This document shows, piece after piece, positions 1 to 13,189 of a DNA stretch of 64,000 nucleotides. Source of the stretch: Sepiola atlantica (lineage: Eukaryota; Mollusca; Cephalopoda; Sepiida; Sepiolidae); assembly GCA_963556195.1 (NCBI GenBank), contig OY744525.1:51288148-51352147 (forward strand). The letters are read 5' to 3'. The translations under genes and the position numbers were made by a program. A model generated the notes under the pieces. The model had not been told where the DNA came from. It saw only the letters and a list, made by a program, of their open reading frames with translations, and made no database searches. Position 1 is the stretch's first letter. Every line of letters begins with the position of its first letter.

Positions 1-784
1 ATCAAATAGAGACGTAAAAAATAAGACAATGACAATGATATTGTATAGTTAACATCTGAGAAGTTAAGTTTCTTATTTTGTGTCACGATCTGACACTCCC
101 ATTTAATAAGATTTAGTATTTACTTTTGCCCCTGACAACGGGGGAGGGGAGTCGCGACCGATAGTGATTGCTGAAGAGACAGCTTTTACCCCGACAACCG
201 AGTAACATAATAAATATATATACTTCCATCCCGTCACGCAACATTTTGGTGAGTAAGATATGTGCATATGTCTAGCCACCGGATAATATTATTAACAGTA
301 AATTATACAGATTGATGTAGAAAACACTGTGGAATTCCTTTTTTTTTTCAGTGAAACACAGAGAGCGCGTACGAAAGAAAGAGAAAGTTTGTGTTCGTAA
401 GAGAGAGATAGGGGGAGAAGATAGAGAAAGAGAGAGAGAAGGAGAGAGAGAGAGAGAGAGAATAAACGTAATTGAAAAGTGAAAACGCAATAAAAACAAA
501 TAAATAAATCGCAAAAAGTAAAAAAAAATTTAACAAAAACGAAAGTGAGGAAAGTCGTGATTCAAAGCAAAATAAAAAAGAAAATCTAATCGAAAAAAAA
601 AGTAACAAGTATAATTTCGTTTTATTTCGGAAGCCTGCCAGTTTTTACGGTATATCAACCCTTTTTAGTAGAGTGTCAATCGTACACGCGTTATTTGAAT
701 GCAAATTTATAATTTAAAAAAAATATTTCACTCTTATCCGAGGGGTGCTCATAATAAAACAAGCGTAACTTACTAACAAATAGA

Positions 785-955
785 TGGTGCTTTGTTAGAT
801 TGGGACCCGCGCTAACTTTGACCCCGTCGTTAGGGTTAGGGTTAGGGTCAGGGAGGGGGGTAGGGTTACCTATAAAGTTCAGGGTTATTGGGGGTTAGGG
901 TTAAAGTTAGGGTCAGGGTCAAAGTTAGCCCGGGTCCCCATGTAACAAAGTACCA
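785..955. repeat. Small inverted-repeat element with telomere-like core
   Basis: Inverted arms of about 39 bases (785-823 and 918-955, about 85% alike, outer end TGGTGCTTTGTTA) enclose repeated GTTAGGG and GTCAGGG units. AATAGA-like sequence flanks both ends and could be a target duplication. It resembles a MITE. No coding capacity. Confidence 0.6.
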
Positions 956-1059
956 AATAGAGACGTAAAAATAAGACAAGGGCAATGATATTGTATAGTT
1001 AACATCTGAGAAATTAATTTTTTTTATTTCAAATATTTATTTAGTTATATTGTCAAATT

Positions 1060-1460
1060 CGTCAAACAAAAATGGCGTTCGCTTATTTTAGGTGAGGTGG
1101 TTGCTAATTTCAGACTTTATAAAAGGCTAAATTGTCCGATTACAGTAGAGGATCTCTTTACATTAGCGGCTAACCCGAGATGTAGGGGAGGGCGCCACTC
1201 TTTTCCCAGGACTGCTTCATTGTCCTTGATCCTGACCTTATAATACTGAGAGTTTTAGCAATGTTTGTTTTAGTCTTTGCTATGACTCAACCGAGGATAG
1301 AACTCTGGTATCCCGTTTCATTAGCGGAAACGCTTACCAAATGGGCCGGTTTCAGGCTTACGGTATTTATTTATTTATTTATTTTATTTTTTAATATTTA
1401 AAATTTCTTCTTCTTCTTCTTCTTCTTATTATTATTATTTATATATTAATACGATAGAGT
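1060..1460. other. Unassigned insertion, possible SINE remnant, with TTC/TTA microsatellite
   Basis: This interrupts the duplicated repeat. On the minus strand, about 1290-1350, there is a weak tRNA-like stretch (TTTGGTAAGCG, then GAGTTCTATCC resembling a B box). It ends in (TTC)n(TTA)n at 1405-1440. Weak evidence only. Confidence 0.3.
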
Positions 1461-2390
1461 GTGTGTTATTTATTTTGTGTGTCACGATCTGACACTCCTA
1501 TTTAAGAAGATTTAGTGAAGAGACAGCTTTTTCCCCGGCAACCGAGTAATATAAATAAATATATATACTTTCATTCCGTCACGCAAAATTTTTGTGAGTA
1601 AAATATGTGCATATTTCTAGCCACCGGATAATATTATTAACAGTAAATTATACAGATTGATGTAGAAAACACTGTGGAATTTCCACAGGGTCCCGCTAGT
1701 AAAGTTTATTTCACTAAAAGGCATAATAATTATGTGAACATGTATGTCATGAAAACAAAATAATATATATTTTTTTTCACTATTTTTTCAAAAAAAGTGA
1801 ATTGATAATAATTAGCAATTTCTTTACCCGCCCCCCCCCCCCCTAATAAATTAACGACGCGGCCTCTATTCCAAAGCTTCGCCAACCGAAATTCTTTTTC
1901 TTTTTGGCTGTTAAAACTAGTTTTTCCTTTTATATCTCCGATTATAAAACAAAGGTAAAATACGAAACCCGTTGAATTTTTTTTTCTATTATGTTGTTTC
2001 TACTTACCTCAAATTGTCATCAAAATCTCTTTTTATTTATTGAATGCAATCAAACAGAGTCATCTCTTTCCTTGTCGTACATTGTCGTACATGCTATACT
2101 TATCCCCTAGAACAAAAATAATGAAACGACCATTACACAGAAAGTCTTTCGGAAAAGTACAGAAATAATAAATAATAAAACCGGTGAATAATAGCTGCAG
2201 TTCCTTGTGGATATTGGACTCAATTAGAATAAATATTTTTCAAATTATTACTTTTTTTTTTGTAGTTAGACAATTCTTTATTCTTGTAGTACAGTAAAAA
2301 TCAATCTTGGTGGGTTGTGATTTTAAACAGGTGATGTCACTTAGCTTCCACCAGGTGAATTTCTAATGAATTTTATGAGAAAAGAAAATG

Positions 2391-3068
2391 GTAATCACGT
2401 CGTTTCCTGACCCATGTAATTTTATCGGAAAGATGATACGTAGTAGCTAAAAAATTGTATTTTCTTTTTTTAAATTATGACATGCTGAACGTATTGGCGT
2501 TAAAATTAATTCAGTATTACATATTGAAATAGGAGGGAAAAAACATAACTTAAAAAAAATTAGCCAACACAGTTCTTCCTGACAAAATGCAAGGTAGCCG
2601 TTCCCTAAGCTAGTTGATTTGGAAAGTTGGAACGGAGAATGGTTAAGACGAAGCGAAAGAAGTAAAGTTTTTTAGTGAATTATAAAACAAATAAAACTTA
2701 AAATTCTCATATTTTTTTAATTTATGGAAATGGAATTCTGGGATACTGAAATGGAATTTTGGAATATTGAAATTGGCTAATAAAATATTAGAACCAATTT
2801 CTATTTGCTTTGTCTTAACCATTCTCCGTTCTAACTTGTTAGATCAACTAGCTTAGGGAACAGTCATCTTGCGTTTTGCCAGGAAGAACTGTGTATCGGC
2901 TAATTTAAAAAAGAAATGTTTTCTTTTTCCTATTTCATACATAATGTTGAATTGTTTTTAACACCAATACGTTCAGCATGTCATAATCATAAAAATACAA
3001 ATTTTGAACTACTGCATATCGTCTTTCCGATAAAATTACATGGGTCGGGAAACTACATAATTATCAAG
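2391..3068. repeat. Large imperfect fold-back element
   Basis: The left arm, about 2391-2648, and the right arm, about 2813-3068, are reverse complements at roughly 80-85%. Landmarks are GACCCATGTAATTTTATCGG on the left and its complement near 3033, and TCCCTAAGCTAGTTGAT near 2610 with its complement near 2845. The loop is about 165 bases and AT-rich. The open frame inside it is not a gene. Confidence 0.75.
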
Positions 3069-3112
3069 AAAACATATCTCATCTCTATTCAATTTTTTTT
3101 TTCATTTCATTT

Positions 3113-3540
3113 TACTTCAGTGTAAAGTCTCAGAAATCCTGGGCTAACACTTGATCTCTATATGAGATACATAGATATCTGAGTGTTCAACTAAAGTTCT
3201 CCTTTACATCTCAAACGTTGAGTTAGTAAAGAAGTGAAGAACATTAACTTTCCTCTCCCCAATTGATCAGTTAACTATGTTATAGTATGTCTTTCTTGTG
3301 GTCGCTTGGTCTTACTGGATTCCAGGACAAGAATTCATCTAGTCTGGTGAGTTATCCATATAAGTGATGTTACTTGAGGTAACATCACTAGGAGAAGGTG
3401 CACCATTTGAGTCAGTGTATAGCCGTATTGAGGGGATCTTATTGGGGCTTCGGATACTGTTATTTTGAATATTTGGTCAGGGATTACTTGTAGTGTGAAG
3501 TATCACCATGTCAGGTTGTCCTGGACAAACCCTTGTACAG
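3113..3540 (-). repeat. Interspersed repeat, second copy reversed at 15690-16100
   Basis: This stretch matches the reverse complement of about 15690-16100 at roughly 75-80%. Shared landmarks are GATGTTAC...GTAACATCACTA and GACCACAAGAAAGA read in opposite directions. At 15.7 kb it abuts zinc-finger debris. No coding role seen. Confidence 0.65.
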
Positions 3541-4133
3541 AGAGACCTAAATAAAGTTAGGTATGTGTATATGTGATAATCATTACACTATCACCGACGT
3601 CAATTATTTTTAGAAATACATTTGAAAAATTAGTCAAAAACAATTTATTTTGCCTTACCTAAAAAGTTTAATATTTAATATTTAAAAGAAGTTTAAAGCA
3701 ATTTACTTTACCGTAAATAGTGACTGAGTAAAAATAATCTAGTAATCAAAATGGCTGAACGCAAATTATTTTACTCAGTAAATTGCTTTAAACTTGTAGC
3801 GGCTTACATGAATGAACTATTTTCTGTCGATCTATGTAAGTTGTGATTCGGCTTGACGATCATTGTAATCATCGCCTCTTCAACAGGTTCACGTCTGCAT
3901 GTAACGAGATTCACGCGCAATCATGAAGCCAGATCATGTGATCGATGTGAACATTTCAGTTCAACATTGTTTCTCAACAAGACAAGATGGCAGAAGAATC
4001 AACAAACTCAGGGATAAAATTAGATTCGTCTTGTCTGCATTAAGTTAACGCTATGTATTATCTTTTGTATCGTTTCTGAGTTTCTCCTACATAAAACTAT
4101 TACCTGTCTGTGCACCGTGTTGTTCAATTGATT

Positions 4134-6126
4134 TACATAGAAACATAGAAACATAGATGAATTCTGGTAGAAGGACATGAGTCGTCCTATTATGGCACCA
4201 GCTCCTTGTCTTCATCTTTGTATGTGTTCAGTGACGACAGCAGCCTTATAGTTGAATTTGATTTCTTGGTCAATCCAGAACTTATCCAACCGCTTCTCAA
4301 ATATCTTTACAGTTTCGGCGTCAGTTACACTTGATGGCAATCTATTCCACAAATCAACACAGCGATGGCTGAATGAATATTTTTTCAGGTTCAAACGTGC
4401 CTGTTTCTTGTAAAGCATCTGACAGTGTCCCCTGTTTCCCACTCTTGTATTTTTTCTAGTCAATAGTTTATCTGCATTGAAATCATATTTTCCAGAGAGC
4501 AATTTATAGCACTCAATCATGTCCCCACGTATTTTTCTATAGGCCAAACTTGGCAATTTCAGAGCTTTCAACCTTTCTTCATAACTCTGATCGTACAGTC
4601 CTGGAACAAGTTTAGTAGCTCGCCTTTGTACATTTTCTATCATTTCAATGTGTTTCTTTTTATATGGTGCCCACACTTGATTAGCATATTCAATATGAGG
4701 CCTCACAAGCGCTTTAAACAATATAACCAATAAACTTCGATCGAGGTATTCAAAACATCTGCGGATTAAACCGCATATTTTGTTGGCTTTGTTTACTTTC
4801 TCTTTCATGTGTTCTTCGAAATTTAGCCTATTGTCTATTACAACACCAATGTCTTTTTCCAAGTTCGTATAATCCATGGGTTGTAGACAATCATTCAGAG
4901 TATATTGAAAGCAATTTTTAGTGCTCTGTTTAGTACCTATACACATAATCTTGCATTTTTCTGGATGGAATTTTAACTGCCATTTTTCAGACCAATCATA
5001 CATGCAATGGAAATGTTACTGTAGTTTCTGACAATCTCCATAGTCTCTGATTTCACGAAATAACTTGGTATCGTCAGCATATAAAAAAGTTTCACTGTCA
5101 TTCTTCATAGACTCAGGGAGGTCGTTTATATATACAACAAACAAAAGAGGACCCAAAACGGATCCTTGAGGGATACCACTGGTCACATCTATGACCGCAG
5201 AGCTCTCGTTGTTCACTACCACTGTCTGTTTTCTGTCTGAGAGAAATGCCATGATCCAATTGATGTATACTGGGCCCAATCCATACATTTTTAACTTATG
5301 TATTAACAGGCGGTGACTCACTTTGTCAAACGCCTTCATAAAATCACAATATGCAGTGTGTATGCAATATCCAGCGTCTATAGAATCGGTCCACATATCA
5401 AGTACAGTCAGTAGCTTTAACACAGTTGATCTCCTTGGTATGAATCCAAATTGCTTATCTGTAAATAGTTCATTTACTGTCATATGTTTTATCATCTAGT
5501 CACGAACGATTGACTCCAATACCTTGCATATTATACATGTCAGACTCACCGGCCTATAATTACTAGGATTTTTCTTGTCCCCTTTCTTATGTATAGCAGT
5601 GACTTTAGCAGATTTCCACTCAGTCAGAAGTTTAGCTTCAGACAGAGATTTGTTAAATATTATCGACAGAGGTATGCTGAGCACAGTACTCAGTTCTTTC
5701 AATATTCTTGGGCTAATGTTATCAGGTCCAGGTGACTTGTCTATTTTGAGCTTGTCTAATTTTTGTTTTACAGTATCTGAAGTTATTACTATACTGCTTG
5801 CGTAATCTGTACTTTCAATCACTTTGTAATCCAGAGACGGCAATTCTTTATCTCCATCCACCGTAAATACGGAAGCGAAGAACTCTGCTAGTATATCTGC
5901 TTTTTCACGATCGCCATCTGATACTTTAGATTTATCATTATCAGCATATAAGTCTGGAATTGATGTTTTAGTCTTATATTTCGACTGAACATATGTCCAA
6001 AATTTCTTCGGATTTGAGTGAATGCCCATAACAATGTCTTTTTCATATAATTTTATGGCTTTTAATTTTACGTCCCAAAGAAAACTTACACAAACCAACA
6101 ACTTATCCTTGTCCAGTTCCCGTCAT
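4134..6126 (-). mobile_element. CR1-like non-LTR retrotransposon, 5' truncated, two stops
   Basis: One continuous minus-strand frame runs from about 6101 to 4212, broken only by stops at 5496-5498 and 5016-5018. It holds most of a LINE reverse transcriptase: the linker and N-terminal fingers (K-S-P-G-P-D, then N-Y-R-P-V-S-L), the palm with [19 protein letters not shown], the catalytic Y-A-D-D, and the C-terminal region with W-x-L-K-F-H-P-E-K-C and L-V-R-P-H-I-E-Y-A. The 5' end, with the apurinic endonuclease, is missing. The 3' end carries an octamer repeat ((GAAACATA)n at 4134-4155 on + strand), a hallmark of CR1-group tails. It is immobile itself but recent enough to lack frameshifts. Confidence 0.9.
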
Positions 6127-6319
6127 TATTGCAGTTAAAAATTAGCCTTCCACAGCTAAAAAGATATTTTAAATATTTTTTTTACATGCAAATAAGTCAC
6201 AAATGAGTAAGTAAAACAAATTAAATTGTTTTTGACTAATTTCCCAGCTGTAATTCATTTAAAATACTTTGTCGCTAATAGTAATGATTGCTGTACATGT
6301 TTATGTTTGTGTGGGGTAA

Positions 6320-7200
6320 ACTTAAAAACTAATTAATCGATCATTATAGATTTTGGAACACAGCTGCCAAGCGTAAGGGTGGGTAATGTGGGCTATATTT
6401 AGTTTAATTTAGTTTTATGTAAAAAGGAACTGGAACCCTTTGTAAAAATTTAGATAACCTCGAATTTGATGAAATATTAAAGATAGGCATGATTTAATAA
6501 ATATTCGTAAAACTTTAGTTTCTTTGGAGTATTTTAAAGTACCCAAAAAGTTATCTCTTTTGCTTGAAAAAGGCAATTGGAAGCATGAGTTATCTGCCCC
6601 TGATTTGTATCAGCTTATAACAAATAGAACAGGAGAATTGGGTTTACTTTCAGAATCCTCGTAAATCTCGCTTCCCTTATGTTGTCATTTAGTTCTCACA
6701 TTCCATGAGCGATGTTTCTGACAAAAGAGGAAGAATTGCTGTTTTCTGGGTCTGAATCTATCCATCTAACACTTAGCATTGGCTAGTTTTTGACCTTGAA
6801 GTAGTATTTTTTCTTTAGCTCCTTACATCAAGTGGTTTCATGACTTGTCTGGAGCGATTTCCATAATAAAAAAAAAATTAAAAATGGAGAAACGCTTACC
6901 AACAGCGGCTTAGCTAACCTCCTCAATTTCAAAGTAATTCCTTTCAGTTGTAAATTGCTTAATAAATAATTTATTATTATTGATCTCCATAGAATCGTTT
7001 TCGTCCATTTATTTCTTCATATTTGTCTCTTACCACTCACAAATCACTTCATAACACATTTGAAAATTTAAATATTTCCGATTTACATGAAATTTGGTCA
7101 ATAGTTATTCGACACAAATTAAACAAGATTCCCTGAATTTAAATTTTTTCTGAAGAACTCTTAATCTTAAGCCTCAAATTTTAGACATTTTCTAGAATGT
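6320..7200 (+). repeat. Interspersed repeat copy, interrupted; second copy at 59470-59900
   Basis: About 6325-6530 and 7045-7195 match 59495-59690 and 59765-59895 in order (TTTGGAACACAGCTGC, GTTTCTTTGGAGTATTTTAA, TTTTAGACATTTTCTAGAAT). The intervening 6535-7040 includes, at 6822-6870, a + copy of the LINE 3' tail also seen reversed at 39130-39180. No gene. Confidence 0.65.
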
Positions 7201-7429
7201 TGCGGCCCTTCAGTAACAAACGACAATCACAATAAAATTAAAATAAGACAATAATAATGATTAACACAATTATAACAGGAAGATATGCTTATTTGTTTTA
7301 AATGAACAAAAACATTCATTTACTGACAAACTAGTAGTGTATGTGTGTATGGTTTGTTTAATTCCCATGTATGCATGCATGTGTGCATATAAAGGCATTT
7401 ATGTGTACACATTGTAATATGTATTGCAG

Positions 7430-8100
7430 GGGCCAGTCACTGGTGATCGTCGGTCTTATAACTAAGAAAAAGACACAGGCAACAATCTGGCAAAGGCAAA
7501 GAAGAAAAACAAACTCGTGTATGCAGCAAAATATAAAGGTGGCATTTATTTCACAGAAATAAATGTGACTGTTAAGAAGAGTTTGTGATTCATTGAGTTA
7601 ACAGGAAAGATGATGGATTGTTACAATAGGATGGTGATGATTGTTATCCTGGTTAAAGTGTCCTTTGGTCTTTTCACTGAGAGCTGTGCTTTTAATGTAG
7701 CTGCAGTAAAACTTTGGCTGGCTGGAGAAACAAGCTGTGGATGTTGATGTTGATGATAATGATGATCAGTGTTGATGATGCATGGATCAGTTGATAACTG
7801 CTGCGATTATAGTGATGATGATGGCAGTTATTGTCATCATGCTGTAAAAGGAGGGGGCGAAGCTGCTGCTGTTGTCATGACAGTGAAAGTGCCGAGCAGG
7901 GATTTGAGGGGAAAAGTATGTTGATGCTGATGGATGTCATCGTCACAGTAGTGAAATGATGCCGTAAGGTCTAGCAAAGATTCGTGGAGCAAGTGTGGTC
8001 AGCAGAGACAGAGGAGACAGTTTCAAAGTCCCTGAATGAGCAGCTGACTGATGACTTCGTTGGTTGGTCTTACAACTAAGAAAGTAGACACAGACATACG
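7430..8100. repeat. GAT-rich tract bounded by a short direct repeat
   Basis: GGTCTTATAACTAAGAAA at about 7452 and GGTCTTACAACTAAGAAA at about 8067 bound a region of TGATGATGTTGATGAT-type sequence. It may be one unit of a longer tandem array. No convincing coding frame. Confidence 0.45.
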
Positions 8101-10230
8101 TACAGCAATAGCCAAATCAATAGCCAAATAGCTAAATCAGAATAGGCAAATGGTAGCCAGATGACCATAGGAAAATAGTAGCCAGATGACCAGAGGCAAA
8201 TGGCTAAATCAGAATAGGAAAATTGCCAAATCAGAATAGGAAAAATTTCCAAATAAGAATAGGCAAATAGCCAAATACATGTACATGTACATATATATCA
8301 GAGTAGGCCAAATCAGAATTAGCAAATAGCTAAATAAGAATAGGCAAATGGCCAAATCAGAATATGCAAATAGCCAGATGACCATAGGCAAATAGTTTAA
8401 TCAGAATAGTCAACTAGCCAAATCATAATAGGCAAAAAGACAATTACATATATACATGTAAATATATATATATATACATATATATATCTAATATGTATAT
8501 ATACATATATATATCAGAAAAGGCCAAATAAGAATAGGCAACTCGCAAAATAACAATAGGCAAATAGCTACATCAGAATAAGCAAATAGCCAAATCAGAA
8601 TAAGCAAATATCTAAACCATAATAGGCAATAATCAGATGAAAATAGGCAACTAGCCAAATCAGAATAGAAAAATAGCTAAATAAAGATAGGCAAATAGTC
8701 AAATTAGAATAGGCAAATAGCGAGATTGCCATAGGCAAATAGCTAAACCAGAATAGGCAAATAGCAAGATTACCATAAGAAAATAGCTAAACCAGAATAG
8801 GCAAATTGCCAAATCAGAATATGCAAGATGATTATAGGCAAAAAGCCAGGTGACTATATACAAAATCAGAATAGGCAAATAACCAAATCAGAATAGGCAA
8901 ATGGCCAGATGACACTTGGAAAATAGCCAGATGAGCATAAGCAAATAGCTAAATCAGAATAGGCATATAGCCATATGACCATAGGCAAAGAGTAGCCAGA
9001 TGATTATAGGCAAATTGCCAAATCAGAATAGGTAAATATGTACATATAAATACACATATATCAGAATAAGCCAACTCAGAATAGGCAAATAGCTAAATCA
9101 GAATACACAGATAGCCAAATCAGAATAGGCAAATAGCTTAATCAGAATAGCTAAATAGCTAAATAAGAATAGAACAATAGCTAAACCAGATGACCATAGG
9201 CAAATAGCCAAATCAGAATAAGCGAATAGCTTAACCAGATGACCATAAGCAAATAGCTAAATCGGAATAGGCAAATAACTAAATCAGAATAAGCAAATAG
9301 CCAAATCAGAATAGGCAAATAGCTAAACTAGATGACCATAGGCAAATAGCATAATCAGAATAGGTAAATAGCCAGATGACCATTGGCAAATGGCTAAAAC
9401 AGAATAGACAATTGCCAAATCAGAATAGACAAATAGCTTAACAGATTACCATAGGCAAATAGCTAAATCAGAATAGGCAAATGGCTATTCTGATTTGGCT
9501 TATGGTCATCTAGTTAATAAGAATAGGCAAATAGACAAATCAGAATAGGCAAATAGCCAAATAAATAGATAAATAGCTAGACAAGATGACCATAGGCAAA
9601 TAAAAATTAGAAAATAGCCAAATAAGAATAGGCAAATAGCCAAATCAGAATAGGCAAATAGCTAAACCAGATGACCATAGGCAAATAGCTAAATAAGAAT
9701 ACCCAAATAGCTAAATCAGAATAGGCAAATAGCCAAATTAGAATAGGCGAATAGCCAGATGACTATAGGTAAGTAGCCAAATAAGAATAGGCAAATAACT
9801 AAATCAGAATAGGCAAATAGCTAAAACAGGTGACCATAGGCAAATAGCATAATCAGAATAGGCAAATGGCTAAATCAGAATAGGCAAATAGCAAGATGAC
9901 CTGGGCAAAAAGCCAGATGACCATAAGACAAATCAGAATAGCCAGATAGCTAAATCAAAATAGACAAATAGCCAGATGACCTTAGGCAAATAGACAAATA
10001 AAATAGGCAACTAATTTATGTATATATATATATATATATTTGGTCATCTGGCTATTTGCCTATTCTGATTTAGTTATTTGCCTATTCTTATTTAGCTATT
10101 TGTCTATTCTGATTTGGCTTATGGTCATCTGGCTTTTTGCCCATGGTCATCTTGCTATTTGCCTATTCTGATTTAGCTATTTGCCTATTCTGATTAAGCC
10201 ATTTGCCTATTTTGGTTAAGCTATTTGCAT
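8100..10230. repeat. Minisatellite with about 22-bp unit and a polarity switch
   Basis: Roughly 2 kb of variants of AATAGGCAAATAGCTAAATCAG mixed with AGATGACCATAGGCAAATAG units. Orientation is + from 8100 to about 10015, apart from a short reversed piece at 9481-9515. It is reversed from 10040 to 10230, across a (TA)n at 10018-10041. Many long open frames here are repeat artefacts. Confidence 0.9.
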
Positions 10231-10240
10231 ATGGTCATCT

Positions 10241-10296
10241 GGTTTATATATATATATGTATGTGGAAATATATATATATACATATATGTATATATG

Positions 10297-10331
<35 letters not shown>

Positions 10332-10361
10332 GTATATATATATGCACACATAGATATATAA

Positions 10362-10395
<34 letters not shown>

Positions 10396-10790
10396 GTGTA
10401 AGTGTATATATATATGTGTATGTGTATATATATATGTATGTATATATATATGTATGTGTACATATATATATATCTACATATATATATGTATATATGTATG
10501 TTTATATGTATATATATATATCTATGTTTATATATATATGTATGTATACATATATGTGTACGTATGTGTATATATATGTATGTATGTATGTATGTGTATA
10601 TATATATACATATATGTATGTATATATATGTGTATATATATGTGTATGTATATATGTATGTATATATATGTGTATATATATGTATATGTGTATGTATATA
10701 TATATATATGTATGTATATATATGTGTATATACATGTGTATGTATATATATGTATATATATATGTATGTGTATATATATATTTATAAAAG
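10241..10790. repeat. (TA)n/(TATG)n microsatellite
   Basis: About 550 bases of TATATG, TGTA and TATA repeats directly continue the minisatellite. The Tyr/Ile/Met/Cys-rich open frames on both strands are not proteins. Confidence 0.95.
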
Positions 10791-10984
10791 GAGATTGTAG
10801 TTTGCTTGAAGCATTGCTGGTAAATATAAGTGTAGGTTTATAATCCGATGCTAGAGCAATGTGATATAGGTACCGGAAGGTGGAGATGGTGAACAAAAAC
10901 AAACGAGAAGAGAAAACAAGAATGGAATCTCAAATCAATTTATTAATATTTCACGTAAAACAGATTAAATACCGGAACAGTAAA

Positions 10985-13183
10985 TAACAAATCATCAAAC
11001 ACCTCCACTGCAAGCTACACCAACATATCAACTCTATTGCAGATACCAAATTCCTCCCCACACACATACCTTCTACCCCATATCACCACAGTCATCAACA
11101 AAGCTTACCACCACTGTTTCTACACAGAAAAAAACAGACTCATACTTAAATTCAACTGGCTTTATCAAAAACAGAACTTACAGGCACATACCAATTATGG
11201 AGCTTCAAACTACTACGCAACCACTCATCACTGACCTCACTGGTACTCTCTCCACAACAGAGACCGATCTCCTCAGCCTCGGACCCAAATTTTGCATTAC
11301 CCAAAAACTTAATGACCAAACTCTCTTCGATATTGAGACGCAGTTCTGCAGAACAGCGTACCATTTAAAATGGTTATCTGCCTTTGAACCACCCCCACTT
11401 GACCCACTTAATGACTCCATCCCCCCCCCAATCCCCCTAACTTTTCCTCCAACCCCTTCCTTGTTTATCAACCTGACCGCCTCCCGACAACCACCCTTTA
11501 GACCTAAAGCTAGTAAGTCTCAAACATAAGATCTTCTCCATACTACAACGTGAAAAACACCGTATCACACCTAACATCTCCGCTTCCCAGCGCCTCACCC
11601 TCAAAGGCCTTAGGGATAAAAACCTAGTCTATCTACCCTCTGACAAAGGCAAGGATTTCTGCATCATCTCCCAGGAATCTTACAACACTCTCTCCCTGGA
11701 ACACCTCAGCAATACGTCCCTATACACACCCGATAATAACATCTCAGCTACCCACATACAAACCTCTATTAACAACGCTTGGTCCCAAATTTGCTCTAGA
11801 CGTAATCTTCCCAAGGCATACAGGCTCAATCTCACCACTAGGAACAGCAGACTCCCCACCTTTTACCATCTTATTAAAACTCACAAAACCAGCAACCACA
11901 CACAGATCAGACCTATAGTCTCCAGTACTGAGGGACCCCTTTACAAGATCTCCTGGCTCCTCTCCCAGTTACTTAAACCGCTACTCCTCACCTTCCCGGC
12001 ACATGTCAGCAGCTCTGACCAGGTACTAAACAGAGTCCACTTACTCCAACCCCAACAACTCCGCCTCAACAACTACATCTTCAGCCTTGACGTTGTCTCC
12101 CTTTATACCTCTAGTTCCGCACACCCCACCATTGACCTCATAACTGACCACATCTCTTCTCATAACCTTGACTTTTTGGGGCTTACCCCGACAGACATAC
12201 ACCAACTCCTATGTATCATTGTGGATAATACTTACTTCAGGTTCCAGCAAGACACATATAAACAAGTCTCTGGCTTACCCATGGGTTCCAGTCTCTCCGG
12301 CCTCCTCGCCATATCTTACATGAACAGACTGGAACAACAAGCTCTTAGCACCTGCCATTCCCATATTTTCTTCTCGAGATACAACACCTCAGGCTCCCTC
12401 TCACTCCTAGACTTTAAACTTAGCATAAATGACGACGGATCCCTTCACACCTCCTTCTATAGAAAACCCGCCTGCAGGAACCTTTTCATCCACTACAAAT
12501 CCGCACTACCCCATAAATCTAAAATCAGTTACGCGCACACCGAAATCACCCGCATACAGGACAAATGCTCATCCACTACCGACAAAACAACACACACCAA
12601 AGCCTTCCACCAGACCCTATTAACCAACGGTTTCCCCCTCACTACCATATCCAGCCTCAATAAGACCAAAAGACATAGACACCACACTCTCACCAACACT
12701 TGCTTCCTTAAGCTTCCCTTCTTTAGCGACCGTATCACTTCCACTATCTGCAATGCCGTATGTAGTGAGAACCTTAACATACAGCTCTCCCACACAGGCA
12801 CTTCTCTTCGACAACATTTGCCCAAAAAAAGCCACTACACCCCGGACCCCTGCTCCCTAGCTAATTGCCTCATCCCCAACTCTAGCCTCTGCTTCCGCAC
12901 CTATACGGTGTACAACCTACAATGCGCTAAGTGTCAGAAGTTTTACATCAGTAGCACCGTTAGACCTTTGCACCAACGCATTAAAGAACATCTTAACACC
13001 CACATTTCTTCCTTCCACAAACACTTAATATCATGTGGCAACACACATCGCTCTATTAGTGTCCGCATTCTCAACTCTGTCCGCAATGTCGGTCAGCTTC
13101 GAATTTCGGAAGCTATTCTAATCTCGAAATTTCATCCAACTTTGAATAACAGATATGAGTTGTCTTCCCCTTTCATCCTCTGA
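10985..13183 (+). pseudogene. Penelope-like element, frameshifted and lacking the catalytic motif
   Basis: The N-terminal part is split over several frames, with L-G-P-K-F near 11278-11292. From about 11505 to the stop at 13181-13183 one frame is open for about 560 codons. It contains L-P-S-D-K-G, I-R-P-I-V-S-S, L-D-V-V-S-L-Y-T and G-L-P-M-G-S-S-L-S-G (reverse transcriptase motif B). A C-terminal GIY-YIG endonuclease follows, with C-x2-C-x3-Y-I and R-P-L-H-Q-R-I-K-E-H-L. Family knowledge: Penelope-like elements couple this reverse transcriptase to GIY-YIG. Oddities: the YxDD box expected after motif B is gone (the frame jumps at about 12381-12390), and the endonuclease Y-I-G is Y-I-S. It is dead. 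Confidence 0.92.
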
Positions 13184-13189
13184 TTCTTA

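Larger units (their letters stand above)
1..1690 (+). repeat. Directly duplicated repeat (1-340 and 951-1690)
   Basis: The segment 1-340 recurs as 951-1015 plus about 1466-1683, with the same order of landmarks (AAATAGAGACGT, CACGATCTGACACTCC, AGCCACCGGATAATATT, AACACTGTGGAAT). The second copy is split by about 450 bases of unrelated sequence. A third, reversed piece is at 44196-44236. The space between copies holds a GA-rich tract (360-460), which appears as long low-complexity frames on the minus strand, and the small inverted-repeat element at 785-955. No gene was seen. Confidence 0.75.

Noticed and set aside
272..608. Two minus-strand frames with Ser/Leu/Phe runs
   Set aside because: They read a GA-rich tract; composition only, no domain or splice context.
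8100..10230. Regularly spaced repeat units suggesting a CRISPR array
   Set aside because: There are no unique spacers; units vary continuously as in a minisatellite, and the DNA is eukaryotic.
10221..10902. Several open frames rich in Tyr, Ile, Met and Cys on both strands
   Set aside because: They are translations of (TATG)n and (TA)n repeats, with no stop pressure and no domain.
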